Below, piece after piece: positions 1 through 7,981 of a DNA stretch of 30,610 bases (its first letter is position 1; every line of letters starts with the position of its first letter). Origin of the DNA: Rhizorhapis sp. SPR117 (GTDB taxonomy: Bacteria; Pseudomonadota; Alphaproteobacteria; Sphingomonadales; Sphingomonadaceae); contig NZ_JAKKIE010000045.1 of NCBI RefSeq assembly GCF_021742065.1, positions 1 to 30,610 on the forward strand, given 5' to 3'. The notes below the pieces were generated by a model. It saw nothing but the letters and a program-made list of their open reading frames with translations. It searched no databases and was not told the origin of the DNA. Both the position numbers and the translations under genes were made by a program.

Positions 1-415
1 GGAGGTGGTTCAAACATGGGTCAGTTCTCGACGGAAATTTATATCCCTCCCGGGTCAACTCTCAGCGGTAATCAACAGGCAGGGCGCTGGAACTTGTAAT
101 GATCCACCGGTTCCTGGCACACTCCTATTTCTGGAAGAGGCCTCAAAACATTACCGCATTGCGATCTATTCGTCACGCTCAAAATCTCTCGCAGGTCGCA
201 GGGCAATGAAACGATACATGCGGGAACATTTTGAAAGCTATCTTACATTTAGCCCCGGTCATGATCGAGATACGCTTTATGAATATATCGAATGGCCTTG
301 GTTCAAGCCATCGGCGTTCATCACGATAGATGACCGTGCCCTAACCTTTACTGGTGATTGGAACGATTTCGACTGCGCAACTCTTGGCGCGTTCAAGCCA
401 TGGAACAAGCAATGA
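1..415 (+). CDS. Partial HAD-like phage protein, N-terminus not visible
   Basis: The reading frame is open to the left edge of the window, so the true start may lie outside; a GTG at 5 is the first visible start. The C-terminal two thirds resemble small HAD-superfamily proteins of phages: a DPPVPG segment, then IAIYSSRS (the motif II serine region), then KPSAFITIDDRAL, which supplies the lysine and acidic pair of motifs III and IV. The DxD nucleophile motif that should precede the DPPVPG segment is not seen in this frame; the first 30 or so residues do not look like the family. The gene may be damaged at its 5' end or read in a different frame upstream. It lies in the element that carries the integrase at 913-2118. 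The role is unknown; a phosphatase-like activity is only suggested by the family. Confidence 0.55.
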   Translation, partial: EVVQTWVSSRRKFISLPGQLSAVINRQGAGTCNDPPVPGTLLFLEEASKHYRIAIYSSRSKSLAGRRAMKRYMREHFESYLTFSPGHDRDTLYEYIEWPWFKPSAFITIDDRALTFTGDWNDFDCATLGAFKPWNKQ

Positions 416-467
416 CCGCGCTGGACACCATGCGGGGGCATAGGGGATATACTGATGCGAAGGGGGG

Positions 468-761
468 ATGGCGGTGAGTGAGTGGCAGGACATCGAAAGC
501 GCACCGAAGGACGGGACGCGTATATTGCTCGCCAAGCATGGTTGGGTATGGTGGACCGGAGACGCGGAGGTTGGTTCAGAACTTTGGCGTAAGCGCGTTT
601 TTGGTGAAGGCGACACGCACAGAGAGTATATTCTTCATTGGGCAACGGCAGGTCACTGGTCCAGTAAATTCCACAAATGGACAGACGGGATGGAGTCTCT
701 TGTGCCACCAACGCACTGGATACCCCTCCCTCCCCCACCATGCCCGAAAGGTAAGGAGTGA
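468..761 (+). CDS. DUF551-like phage protein
   Basis: A 97-residue protein that opens with EWQDIESAPKDGTRILL and ends with PTHWIPLPPPP. This opening and the proline-rich W-x-P ending are the signature of DUF551-type proteins common in prophages, whose function is unknown. A G-rich ribosome site at 461-466 sits only one base from the ATG at 468 but about seven bases from an in-frame GTG at 474, so the GTG may be the real start. The stop overlaps the next start by one base (TGATG at 759-763), indicating translational coupling with the gene at 761. It belongs to the integrated element at the left end of the window. Confidence 0.6.
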   Translation: MAVSEWQDIESAPKDGTRILLAKHGWVWWTGDAEVGSELWRKRVFGEGDTHREYILHWATAGHWSSKFHKWTDGMESLVPPTHWIPLPPPPCPKGKE

Positions 762-1057
762 TGGCATCCATAGCTGACATCGCGAGGAAATACCGCCGTG
801 CGCTGCGCAACGAAACAGGCGCGACATTCACACTGGAACAATTACGCCTGATGGCTGAAACTGGCTGGCTCGACGTTATAACCAACGCAGAGGCTGAGGA
901 AATCAAGGGATCATGGCAAAGCAAGCAAGCCCATATATCGTCGGAGAATACTGGCTCGACAAAAGGCGGGACGGTGCGTCCGATGCGTGGCAGATCACCT
1001 GGTATGATACCACCTCTCGACAGGTCCGCTATCGCAGCACTCGCAAAGAGAGCCTAG
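761..1057 (+). CDS. Small phage-type protein of unknown function overlapping the integrase
   Basis: The ATG at 761 has a good ribosome site (AAGGAG at 753-758) and overlaps the stop of the previous gene by one base. The first 50 residues look like a compact helical protein (IADIARKYRRALR, then FTLEQLRLMAETGWLDVI). From about residue 51 the frame runs under the 5' end of the integrase for 145 bp, and that part is low-complexity and less protein-like. Its position just before an integrase fits an excisionase or accessory factor, but no excisionase motif is recognised, so this is a guess from context only. Confidence 0.45.
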   Translation: MASIADIARKYRRALRNETGATFTLEQLRLMAETGWLDVITNAEAEEIKGSWQSKQAHISSENTGSTKGGTVRPMRGRSPGMIPPLDRSAIAALAKRA

Positions 1058-2118
1058 ACGATGCCAAGCCTATCATCCACGCGCACGCCGACCGGCAACG
1101 GTCAAGGCAGAAGCAAGCGCCGGATGAAGCGCGGATTATCCCGCTGCTCATCACCTATTGGGAAGAGCATGGGCGCAATACAGTTTCCCCGGCGCAGATC
1201 GGTAGCAGCCTACGCGCGCTCCTGGGCTTTCTATTTCAGGATGAGGCGGGCATGAATGCCGTTGTGACCGACATCAATCCGGCGATGATCGATCGGTTCC
1301 GCGCGTGGCGCATGGGGACGCATAGCTATGACGTGCCGTGGGGCGACAAGGACTACAAGCATTCATCCAAAGGCGTAAGCGGTGAAACCGTCCAGCGCAA
1401 TATCGAGGACTTCAAGGCCGCGATCAACCACGCTGCCAAGAACAACCGATTAGACACCGTGCCACGCATCCCGTCGCTCGCTTCGCGTTACAGGTCGCCA
1501 GCGCGTGACAGGGTGCTTTCATTGGACGAAATGGGGAAGATATTCTGGTATGCGGGCCACTTCCCGGACCTGGGCCGCTGGATAACCCTCATGCTCGCTA
1601 CTGGCGCAAGACCTGAAGCCGCTACAGCCTTCAACCCTGCGCAATACAAGGGCGGACTGCTCCTTGACCTACAACCGAAGCATTGGGTGCGGACGAAGAA
1701 GCACAACCCGGTCGTCCCGGCGATCAAGTCGTTGCGCTGCATATTGACAGCATGGAAGCGTGAGCCATTTTCGCCCGTCAAGAGCAGGGCGAGGAGTTGG
1801 CGGACAATGAGGGCCGCCCTCGGCCTGCCTGATGATGTGATTGCCAAGACGATACGGCACACAATCGCAACGTGGCTCTATGCGGACACCGATGTGCCAC
1901 AAAAGCAGATTAGCGATCTGCTTGGTCATAGCGGTCACATGAACCGCACAACCCATGTCTATGCGAAGTACGATCCCAAGCATATGGCCGAAACCAGAAA
2001 GGCGCTGTCCAGAATATGGCTGCGCGTGAGTCGGGAGGCGCGGACATTTGGCGCTGTCCATAAATTGTCCATTGCGTCAAGGAGCAGCCCGACGCGAGTT
2101 GACAAGATAGGTGAATAG
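913..2118 (+). CDS. Tyrosine site-specific integrase, prophage/island type
   Basis: A 401-residue tyrosine recombinase that would integrate and excise the element to its left. The N-terminal part (YIVGEYWLDKRRDG and on to about residue 70) is an arm-type DNA-binding region of the kind seen in phage integrases; a SAM-like core-binding region follows. The catalytic domain shows ATGARPEAATA with R233, IRHTIATWLY with R315, LGHSGH with H339 and the nucleophile Y350 in THVYAKY. The usual His three residues before R315 is Lys. The gene appears intact, unlike the integrase at the right end of the window. It stops 25 bp from the 3' end of tRNA-Val and points towards it, the usual layout for an element inserted in a tRNA 3' end. 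Start chosen at ATG 913; a GAGGA lies 12 bases upstream. Confidence 0.9.
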   Translation: MAKQASPYIVGEYWLDKRRDGASDAWQITWYDTTSRQVRYRSTRKESLDDAKPIIHAHADRQRSRQKQAPDEARIIPLLITYWEEHGRNTVSPAQIGSSLRALLGFLFQDEAGMNAVVTDINPAMIDRFRAWRMGTHSYDVPWGDKDYKHSSKGVSGETVQRNIEDFKAAINHAAKNNRLDTVPRIPSLASRYRSPARDRVLSLDEMGKIFWYAGHFPDLGRWITLMLATGARPEAATAFNPAQYKGGLLLDLQPKHWVRTKKHNPVVPAIKSLRCILTAWKREPFSPVKSRARSWRTMRAALGLPDDVIAKTIRHTIATWLYADTDVPQKQISDLLGHSGHMNRTTHVYAKYDPKHMAETRKALSRIWLRVSREARTFGAVHKLSIASRSSPTRVDKIGE

Positions 2119-2143
2119 TGTAGGATTTAACCGCGTTTGTGAA

Positions 2144-2219
2144 TGGTGGGCGATGACGGGCTCGAACCGCCGACATTCTCGGTGTAAACGAGACGCTCTA
2201 CCAACTGAGCTAATCGCCC
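2144..2219 (-). tRNA. tRNA-Val (anticodon TAC)
   Basis: The reverse strand folds as a full cloverleaf. The acceptor strand GGGCGAT pairs with ATCGCCC, the D-arm contains AGCTCAGTTGGTAGAGC, the anticodon stem TCTCG/CGAGA encloses the loop TTTACAC with anticodon TAC, and the T-arm contains GGTTCGAGCC. The discriminator is A and CCA is encoded (2144-2146). The integrase gene ends next to the 3' end, so the 3' half of this tRNA is probably the attachment core of the element to the left, with the second copy outside the window. Confidence 0.96.
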
Positions 2220-2268
2220 GATCCGGGGTTTCGCCTAATAGGGAATTTGCTGTGGCGGTCAAGCGCCA

Positions 2269-3288
2269 TTACGCAATCGTGGCCTTGGTGCGCTTTGCAG
2301 CGGCGAAGAAATTGTTCATGGCTTCGGCGGCCTTGGCTGACAGGGCGATAAAGACGCGACGGCCATCGGCGGGGTCGGCCTGACGCAGGAAAATGCCGTT
2401 GTCGGTCAAGGCGCGAATCCAGCGTAGCGCGGTTGTGGCGGGAACGGCGGCGGCGATGCAAAGGCTGGACACAGAAACGCGCTGGCCAGACAAATGCGCG
2501 GCCATCAGGTCCAGCAGCATGTCCCAGGCAGGATCAGCGAACAGTTCGCCAGCAAAAAACTGATCGCGCAGGCGGCGGAGGCGAAGCATGTCGCGGATTT
2601 CGCGCGGAGTGATGAGCGCACGAGGACGATTGGATGCATCCAATGATGGTTCGCCGACATATCCATGTTCGGGCTCAGCAAGATTGCCCATGTCCGAAGA
2701 TAGTACGGAGGGGGTACTACTGATCCCGCCCGACAGGCTGGCCAGCGTGCGAGCAATGCGGCTGACTTCTTCGGATAGGCGCTGGAGACGGAGCGCCTCA
2801 CTTTCGCGGCCGATATCGTGTAATGCGGTCGGTTGGACATTATGCAATGCCAGAGCGAGAGCTGCGGCAAAATCTGTATCGCTGGGCGCGCAGAGCAGTT
2901 GCGCCAAAGGCGTGGCGAGCAGCCCAAAGGCCAGATCGAGCGCGGCTGGTGTCACCGCGACGATAATGGCCGTGCCCTCTGTTTCGGCAATCCGGTCGAT
3001 GCGGGCAAGCAGGGCGGCAAGGGCAGGGCTGTCGCTGTCAGCTTTTACAATCAACAGGTGGACCGCAGCGATGCGGTCCAGCCTTTCGGCCGCACCGGCA
3101 ATATCCACCGCACCCAATAGTCGCGCCCCTGCTGCATTGGCGATGTGTTCCAGTGTCTTCTGGCCGTCCGTATCATCACAGATGACGAGAGCGGATGGCC
3201 GGTCGTCATAGGATGCTTCAATAGCGGCCCCGATCGCTTCTTCAACGGTCAGGTTCGCCTGTTCGCCGTCTGTCCCATATATGTGCAT
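2269..3288 (-). CDS. Winged-helix (MarR-like) regulator with receiver-like N-terminal domain
   Basis: A 339-residue protein. The C-terminal 90 residues form a winged helix: DMLLDLMAAHLSGQRVSVSS, a recognition-helix region IAAAVPATTALRWIRALTDNGIF, and a wing with DPADGRRVFIALS, much like MarR-family proteins. Residues 30-150 look like an alternating beta/alpha domain (ALVICDD near the start, then HLLIVKAD and AIIVAVTP) reminiscent of a response-regulator receiver fold, but a convincing phospho-acceptor set is not evident. A predicted coiled or helical linker follows (residues 160-185). The ribosome site is AGGAG, seven bases before the ATG. A 21-bp perfect palindrome lies 68-88 bp upstream and may be its operator. 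The target genes are unknown; no partner gene is adjacent in the same operon. Confidence 0.8.
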   Translation of the reverse strand: MHIYGTDGEQANLTVEEAIGAAIEASYDDRPSALVICDDTDGQKTLEHIANAAGARLLGAVDIAGAAERLDRIAAVHLLIVKADSDSPALAALLARIDRIAETEGTAIIVAVTPAALDLAFGLLATPLAQLLCAPSDTDFAAALALALHNVQPTALHDIGRESEALRLQRLSEEVSRIARTLASLSGGISSTPSVLSSDMGNLAEPEHGYVGEPSLDASNRPRALITPREIRDMLRLRRLRDQFFAGELFADPAWDMLLDLMAAHLSGQRVSVSSLCIAAAVPATTALRWIRALTDNGIFLRQADPADGRRVFIALSAKAAEAMNNFFAAAKRTKATIA

Positions 3289-3355
3289 TTGGCGCTCCTG
3301 TGCCGCTTTTGTTCAGGGCGTTATGATCGCAAAATACCCCCACGTCGCTATCAGC

Positions 3356-3376
3356 TTTCCTCCATAATGGAGGAAA
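3356..3376. promoter_or_regulatory. 21-bp perfect palindrome upstream of the winged-helix gene
   Basis: TTTCCTCCAT at 3356-3365, one central base, then the exact reverse complement at 3367-3376. The size and symmetry suit a dimeric winged-helix operator, and its position upstream of the start at 3288 suggests autoregulation. No clear -35/-10 pair was found around it. Confidence 0.45.
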
Positions 3377-3487
3377 ATGTGACGTGATTGTAGGGAAATA
3401 CCCTGAAATGTCACGGCAGAGGGGGATCATTTCGGGAACGGTTCGGAGTTTTCGTCCGCATCGGCGGTCGATATGGCCCTATGCCTG

Positions 3488-3524
3488 TCCGATCTGGATG
3501 AGCAGGACGCTCATCCAGATCGGA
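3488..3524. repeat. Perfect 16-bp inverted repeat with 5-nt loop
   Basis: TCCGATCTGGATGAGC at 3488-3503 is followed by AGGAC and by its exact reverse complement at 3509-3524. The sequence TCAATTTT follows on the plus strand, a weak U-tract. It lies 64 bp past the stop of the zinc-ribbon gene and between two minus-strand genes. It could be a terminator-like hairpin or a dispersed palindromic element; on the minus strand there is no U-tract after the stem. Confidence 0.6.
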
Positions 3525-3587
3525 TCAATTTTGGGTGCGGCGCAGCAAGCTGCCCGGCATCCGGCTTGTTGCGCGCACCCGATTGCA

Positions 3588-3839
3588 TCAGAGCATGTAA
3601 TTGGAAGATCCGGCTTCCGTGAAGCGTGGCTGTCCGCCCAGTCCCCCGGCGTGAATGTCGAGTGGAAGAGCCGTGCTGCAAAAGGCGCATTCGGCCACGG
3701 TACGGCCCACGATCCAATGGCTGTGGCCGCATCCGGGGCAATGATTGTGCTCATTGGTTCGGTACATGATGTGATACCCGCGCAGAAGCGGATTGAACGC
3801 AGATTTGCGCGTCGTGCTATGAGGCAGATTGGGATGCAT
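3588..3839 (-). CDS. Small zinc-ribbon protein, function unknown
   Basis: An 83-residue protein with one zinc-ribbon, CPGCGHSHWIVGRTVAECAF followed by CSTALPL, giving two CxxC pairs about 16 residues apart. The ribosome site GGGAGG is eight bases before the ATG at 3839, which supports this start over the internal Met in MYRTNEH. The N-terminal 25 residues are basic and the C-terminal 25 are Gly-rich and probably flexible. Small proteins with this HWIVGR-x-AEC core are familiar from sphingomonads, but I know of no assigned role. A longer plus-strand frame across the same bases has no zinc motif and is taken as a shadow. Confidence 0.65.
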   Translation of the reverse strand: MHPNLPHSTTRKSAFNPLLRGYHIMYRTNEHNHCPGCGHSHWIVGRTVAECAFCSTALPLDIHAGGLGGQPRFTEAGSSNYML

Positions 3840-4105
3840 GATCTGGTCCTCCCTTTCGTGAACCCGTTATAGATAACGATGCGCAGTCAACGGAGTTCCT
3901 TTCGCGACGAAAAGACAGGCACCCATATTGACACCAGTCGACTCGTTGCGTGTGCGATCCTTTGGAATCCCTGTTTTCCACGCGAAACCAAGTGCAGTTT
4001 ACAGGAAACCCGCGCCTTTCGACAGGGAGATAATGGAGTCAGGCTATTGGTTAATGTCCCATTTTTGTGCGGCGCACATATTTAAACCGGGAGGCGAGGA
4101 AGCGG
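3840..4105. other. Intergenic region, no gene recognised
   Basis: These 266 bp separate two minus-strand genes. The ribosome site of the zinc-ribbon gene is at 3848-3854. Short open frames on both strands have no ribosome site or family resemblance. A TTGACT and a TATAAC occur on the minus strand near 3870-3895, but their 13-bp spacing is too short for a standard promoter. Confidence 0.4.
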
Positions 4106-4666
4106 TTAGCGTGATGCGCTGACCGTGCTTAAAAAGGGACGTTCCAGCTGCGCCAGCGCACCAGGGGCATAGGTTTGCAGTTCCCAAGAAGCCATGGCGC
4201 GAACCTTCGCGGAAACATTCATTGCCACGTCGCAAAAGCGGCCCTGCGCCATCGGCTTGGTAAAGAAAGTATAGAGTCTGGTCATATGCGTATCGTTCTG
4301 GCGCTGCCAATCCCTGCCAAAGCGGGTGCGATAGGCCGACTGTTCAGCCTCATAGGCCACCGCGAATGCTTCGCGATGGTTTTTGAGCATGGCATTATAA
4401 TTATCCGCGATCATGGATTGCCGCCGGCCCGAACAGCTCAGGCTAGCGACGTTCAGAGCCGCCCGCATGTGCCAGATGGTTTCACCGGGACCAATGTCGC
4501 GGTTGATGGCGGCAATGGCATCACCCGATTGAATTTCGGGAAGCGGCAGCTCGATGCGTGGCGGAGCTTCTGAACGGTAAACGGATTGAGGCGCATTGCC
4601 CGAAGCGCATCCTCCCAGCGCCGTGAGCGCACCTAAAATTGCAAGCCTGCCGCGGCCGGTTAACAT
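4106..4666 (-). CDS. Putative lipoprotein, conserved hypothetical
   Basis: A 186-residue protein with a lipoprotein signal: a short basic start (TGRGR), a hydrophobic stretch and a lipobox LGGC with the lipidated cysteine at position 20. The mature part is proline-rich at first (residues 34-46) and then helical, with conserved-looking segments DIGPGETIWHMRAALN and RFGRDWQRQNDTHMTRLYTF. Residue 21 is Ala, not Asp, which favours outer-membrane sorting by the E. coli rule. No enzyme motif was recognised. A GGGG ribosome site lies about ten bases upstream of the ATG. The next plus-strand gene (acnA) is divergent. Confidence 0.6.
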   Translation of the reverse strand: MLTGRGRLAILGALTALGGCASGNAPQSVYRSEAPPRIELPLPEIQSGDAIAAINRDIGPGETIWHMRAALNVASLSCSGRRQSMIADNYNAMLKNHREAFAVAYEAEQSAYRTRFGRDWQRQNDTHMTRLYTFFTKPMAQGRFCDVAMNVSAKVRAMASWELQTYAPGALAQLERPFLSTVSASR

Positions 4667-5161
4667 GAAATTACGCCCCTTTATTATTATGCTATGAGTC
4701 TGAATCCGGATCTTTCAAGAGGCAACATGGAAAAGGAGCGGGCGTCGTCCGGCAGTGCCGCGTTTACGGTGACCCGAAACGGGACAGTTTTTGGCTGAAT
4801 ATCCTTGTGATGCAAGCGGTGTGCGGGAAGGCGGCGCAGATCGTGAGTTAAAATAGGAGCTGCCGACATTACACCCGGCTTTGTCATGGAATATCTTCCT
4901 TAATCGGGGCCGCAAAAGCTTTCCTTTCCCTTCCACCTTTCCGGACGCGAAGCTTTTGGCGCGGATTCACCTTTTCCGCGCTTCCCAACCCCCCCAACCC
5001 TTGCTAAGGGCCGGGTGACTCATTCGAGCTGGCGCCAGCGGCTGGGTGTGGAAACGCAATGAAGCCTCTTTCCAGCGTCCGTCGAATTCCCCCAGGCGCC
5101 GCCAAACACAATGAACCAGGGCGAAATCGCATTGCGTCCTGATGGATGAAAGGTTGGCTTC
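4667..5161. other. 495-bp divergent intergenic region upstream of acnA
   Basis: It holds a GCGCGGA/TCCGCGC inverted repeat at 4959-4965 and 4975-4981. Two weak gene candidates occur: a minus-strand frame of 66 codons at 4687-4887 with a fair ribosome site (GGAAG, about eight bases from its ATG), and a plus-strand frame of 34 codons at 4694-4798 without one. Neither resembles a known protein. The acnA promoter should be here but no confident -35/-10 pair was seen. Confidence 0.4.
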
Positions 5162-7834
5162 ATGACTGCTATCGGACAGGACACGCTCGGCACCCGCTCC
5201 ACGATGGACGTGGGCGGCAAGAGCATTGCCTATTATTCTATCGCAAAGGCTGCGGAACAGTTGGGCGATGTGTCGCGGCTGCCCTTTTCCATGCGGGTGT
5301 TGCTGGAAAACCTGCTGCGTTTTGAAGATGGAAACACCGTCACGGTCGAGGACGTGCAGGCGATTATCGACTGGCAGAAGGAACGCAGGTCCGATCGGGA
5401 AATTCAGTATCGTCCGGCGCGCGTGCTGATGCAGGATTTCACTGGCGTGCCATGCGTGGTCGATCTCGCTGCGATGCGCGATGCGATGAACGCACTGGGC
5501 GGGGACGCGCAGAAGATCAATCCGCTGGTGCCCGTGCATCTGGTCATCGATCACTCGGTCATGGTCGACGAATTTGGCACGCCAAAGGCGTTCGCCGACA
5601 ATGTGGAACTGGAATATCAGCGCAATAATGAACGGTATGAGTTCCTGAAATGGGGCAGCAAGGCGCTTGATAATTTCAAGGTGGTGCCGCCGGGAACGGG
5701 CATCTGCCATCAGGTGAATCTGGAAAACATCGCCCAGGCAGTGTGGAGCAGCGTTGATCCTTCGGGCGCGATGGTTGCCTATCCCGATACCTGCGTCGGC
5801 ACCGACAGCCATACAACGATGGTCAATGGCCTTGGCGTGCTTGGCTGGGGCGTTGGCGGGATCGAGGCGGAGGCCGCAATGCTGGGCCAGCCGGTGTCGA
5901 TGCTGATCCCCGAAGTGGTCGGGTTCAAGCTGACCGGCAAGCTGGCCGAGGGCATCACGGCCACCGATCTGGTGCTGACGGTGACGCAGATGTTGCGCGC
6001 CAAGGGCGTTGTCGGGCGCTTTGTCGAGTTTTATGGCGCGGGCCTTGATGCGCTGACGCTGGCCGACCGGGCGACGATTGCCAACATGGCGCCGGAATAT
6101 GGCGCGACCTGTGGCTTCTTTCCGATCGACGATGCGACGCTGGATTATATGCGCCTGACCGGGCGCAGCGAAGAACAGGTTGCGCTGACCGAGGCTTATG
6201 CCAAGGCACAGGGTTTCTGGCGCTTTGCCGATGTGGCCGACCCTGTGTTCACCGATGTTCTGGAACTTGACATGAGCACGGTGCAGCCGAGCCTCGCCGG
6301 ACCCAAGCGGCCGCAGGACAAGGTTATTCTCAGCCAGGTCGATGACACGTTCAACGCCGATCTGGAAAAGGTATACAAGAAATCCGCCCCGGCGCGCGTT
6401 GCAGTCGAAGGGCGCGACCATGACATTGGCGATGGCGACGTGGTGATCGCGGCAATCACAAGCTGCACCAATACGTCGAATCCTTCGGTTCTGGTCGCTG
6501 CGGGTCTTGTCGCCAAGAAGGCGGTCGAGCTGGGTTTGAAGCCCAAGCCATGGGTGAAGACATCGCTGGCTCCCGGATCGCAGGTGGTGACCGATTATCT
6601 GAACAAGTCGGGCCTGACCGAATATCTCGACAAGATCGGGTTCAATCTGGTTGGCTATGGCTGCACGACTTGTATCGGCAATTCCGGGCCGCTGGCTCCC
6701 GCGATCAGCAAGGCGATCAACGGCAATGACGTTGTCGCGGCATCGGTCCTGTCGGGTAACCGCAATTTCGAAGGACGCGTGTCGCCTGACGTGCGCGCGA
6801 ACTTCCTCGCCTCGCCACCGCTGGTGGTGGCTTATGCGCTGAAAGGCACGGTGACGACCGATTTTATCGATACGCCAATCGGACAGGGCAGCGATGGCGC
6901 GGACGTATATCTGAAGGACATCTGGCCGTCGAACGCCGAAGTCCGGTCGGTGATGGACGCCAATATCGACCGCGGCATGTTCATGAGCCGCTATGCCAAC
7001 GTCTTTGCTGGCGATGAAAAATGGCAGGCGATCGACGTGACGGGTTCGGACACCTATGCATGGCGCGCAGGGTCTACCTATGTTGCCAACCCGCCTTATT
7101 TCGAGGGCATGAGCATGACCCCGGCCCTCGTTTCCGACATTATCGAGGCCAAGCCACTGGCGATTTTTGCGGATTCCATCACGACCGACCACATCAGCCC
7201 GGCTGGCAGCATCAAGGCGGCGTCGCCCGCTGGCGTGTACTTGATGGAGCATCAGGTCAGTCAGGCCGATTTCAACAGCTATGGCGCGCGGCGGGGCAAT
7301 CATGAAGTGATGATGCGCGGCACCTTTGCCAATATTCGTATCAAGAATGAAATGCTGGACGGCGTCGAAGGCGGCATGACCCGTTATGAAGGCGAAGAAA
7401 TGGCCATTTACGACGCGGCTATGCGGTACAAGGCGGATGGCACACCACTGGTCGTCATAGCGGGCAAGGAATATGGCACCGGGTCCAGCCGCGACTGGGC
7501 TGCCAAGGGCACCAACCTGTTGGGCGTGCGCGCGGTGATTGCGGAGTCGTTCGAACGTATTCACCGGTCGAACTTAGTCGGCATGGGCGTGCTGCCGCTG
7601 CAATTTGCCGAGGGGCAGAGCCGCAAGACACTGGGCCTGACGGGGGATGAGACGTTCACGATCCAGCATGTCGCGGGCCTCAAGCCCCGGCAGATGGTCG
7701 ATGTGATCGTGGCCCGTGCCGATGGCAAAACCGAAACGTTCCAGGCGCTGTGCCGGATCGATACCGCCAACGAACTGGAATATTTTCTGAACGGTGGCAT
7801 CCTGCAATATGTGTTGAGGAAGCTGGCGGCCTGA
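5162..7834 (+). CDS. acnA: Aconitate hydratase A
   Basis: A full-length 890-residue aconitase of the AcnA/IRP class. It interconverts citrate and isocitrate through cis-aconitate in the TCA cycle, in the cytoplasm, using a [4Fe-4S] cluster. The three cluster cysteines are C435 in [10 protein letters not shown] and C501 and C504 in [12 protein letters not shown], the same spacing as the E. coli enzyme. Other family blocks are [14 protein letters not shown] [28 protein letters not shown], and the swivel domain with [24 protein letters not shown] ribosome site lies eight bases before the ATG. It is a single-gene unit, closed by a terminator-like hairpin at 7859-7892. Confidence 0.97.
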   Translation: MTAIGQDTLGTRSTMDVGGKSIAYYSIAKAAEQLGDVSRLPFSMRVLLENLLRFEDGNTVTVEDVQAIIDWQKERRSDREIQYRPARVLMQDFTGVPCVVDLAAMRDAMNALGGDAQKINPLVPVHLVIDHSVMVDEFGTPKAFADNVELEYQRNNERYEFLKWGSKALDNFKVVPPGTGICHQVNLENIAQAVWSSVDPSGAMVAYPDTCVGTDSHTTMVNGLGVLGWGVGGIEAEAAMLGQPVSMLIPEVVGFKLTGKLAEGITATDLVLTVTQMLRAKGVVGRFVEFYGAGLDALTLADRATIANMAPEYGATCGFFPIDDATLDYMRLTGRSEEQVALTEAYAKAQGFWRFADVADPVFTDVLELDMSTVQPSLAGPKRPQDKVILSQVDDTFNADLEKVYKKSAPARVAVEGRDHDIGDGDVVIAAITSCTNTSNPSVLVAAGLVAKKAVELGLKPKPWVKTSLAPGSQVVTDYLNKSGLTEYLDKIGFNLVGYGCTTCIGNSGPLAPAISKAINGNDVVAASVLSGNRNFEGRVSPDVRANFLASPPLVVAYALKGTVTTDFIDTPIGQGSDGADVYLKDIWPSNAEVRSVMDANIDRGMFMSRYANVFAGDEKWQAIDVTGSDTYAWRAGSTYVANPPYFEGMSMTPALVSDIIEAKPLAIFADSITTDHISPAGSIKAASPAGVYLMEHQVSQADFNSYGARRGNHEVMMRGTFANIRIKNEMLDGVEGGMTRYEGEEMAIYDAAMRYKADGTPLVVIAGKEYGTGSSRDWAAKGTNLLGVRAVIAESFERIHRSNLVGMGVLPLQFAEGQSRKTLGLTGDETFTIQHVAGLKPRQMVDVIVARADGKTETFQALCRIDTANELEYFLNGGILQYVLRKLAA

Positions 7835-7858
7835 TCCGGCATCCGGTCTGCACTATAC

Positions 7859-7892
7859 AAAGGGCTTCCTCCGGCAATGGGGAGGCCCTTTC
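7859..7892 (+). terminator. Rho-independent terminator after acnA
   Basis: AGGGCTTCC at 7861-7869 pairs with GGAGGCCCT at 7881-7889 (one G-U pair), and the flanking AA pairs with TT. A short T-run follows. It lies 25 bp after the acnA stop and before argG. Confidence 0.7.
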
Positions 7893-7981
7893 CCGTCCGA
7901 CAACTTGCACGAATCCTCCGCCCCTGATAGGCGCGCGCTGGTTCGCCTGCGCGGCGGTTCCCTGGCTGGAAAGATGAAGAG

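Noticed and set aside
3384..3872. 162-codon plus-strand frame
   Set aside because: It covers the zinc-ribbon gene in antisense, crosses the 16-bp hairpin and lacks a ribosome site and known motifs.
4687..4887. 66-codon minus-strand frame with a fair ribosome site
   Set aside because: The sequence resembles no known protein and the region has weak frames on both strands; kept only as a note in the intergenic entry.
4967..7564. 865-codon open frame on the minus strand
   Set aside because: It lies antisense to acnA, is rich in His/Arg as expected for the complement of GC-rich codons, and has no family resemblance.
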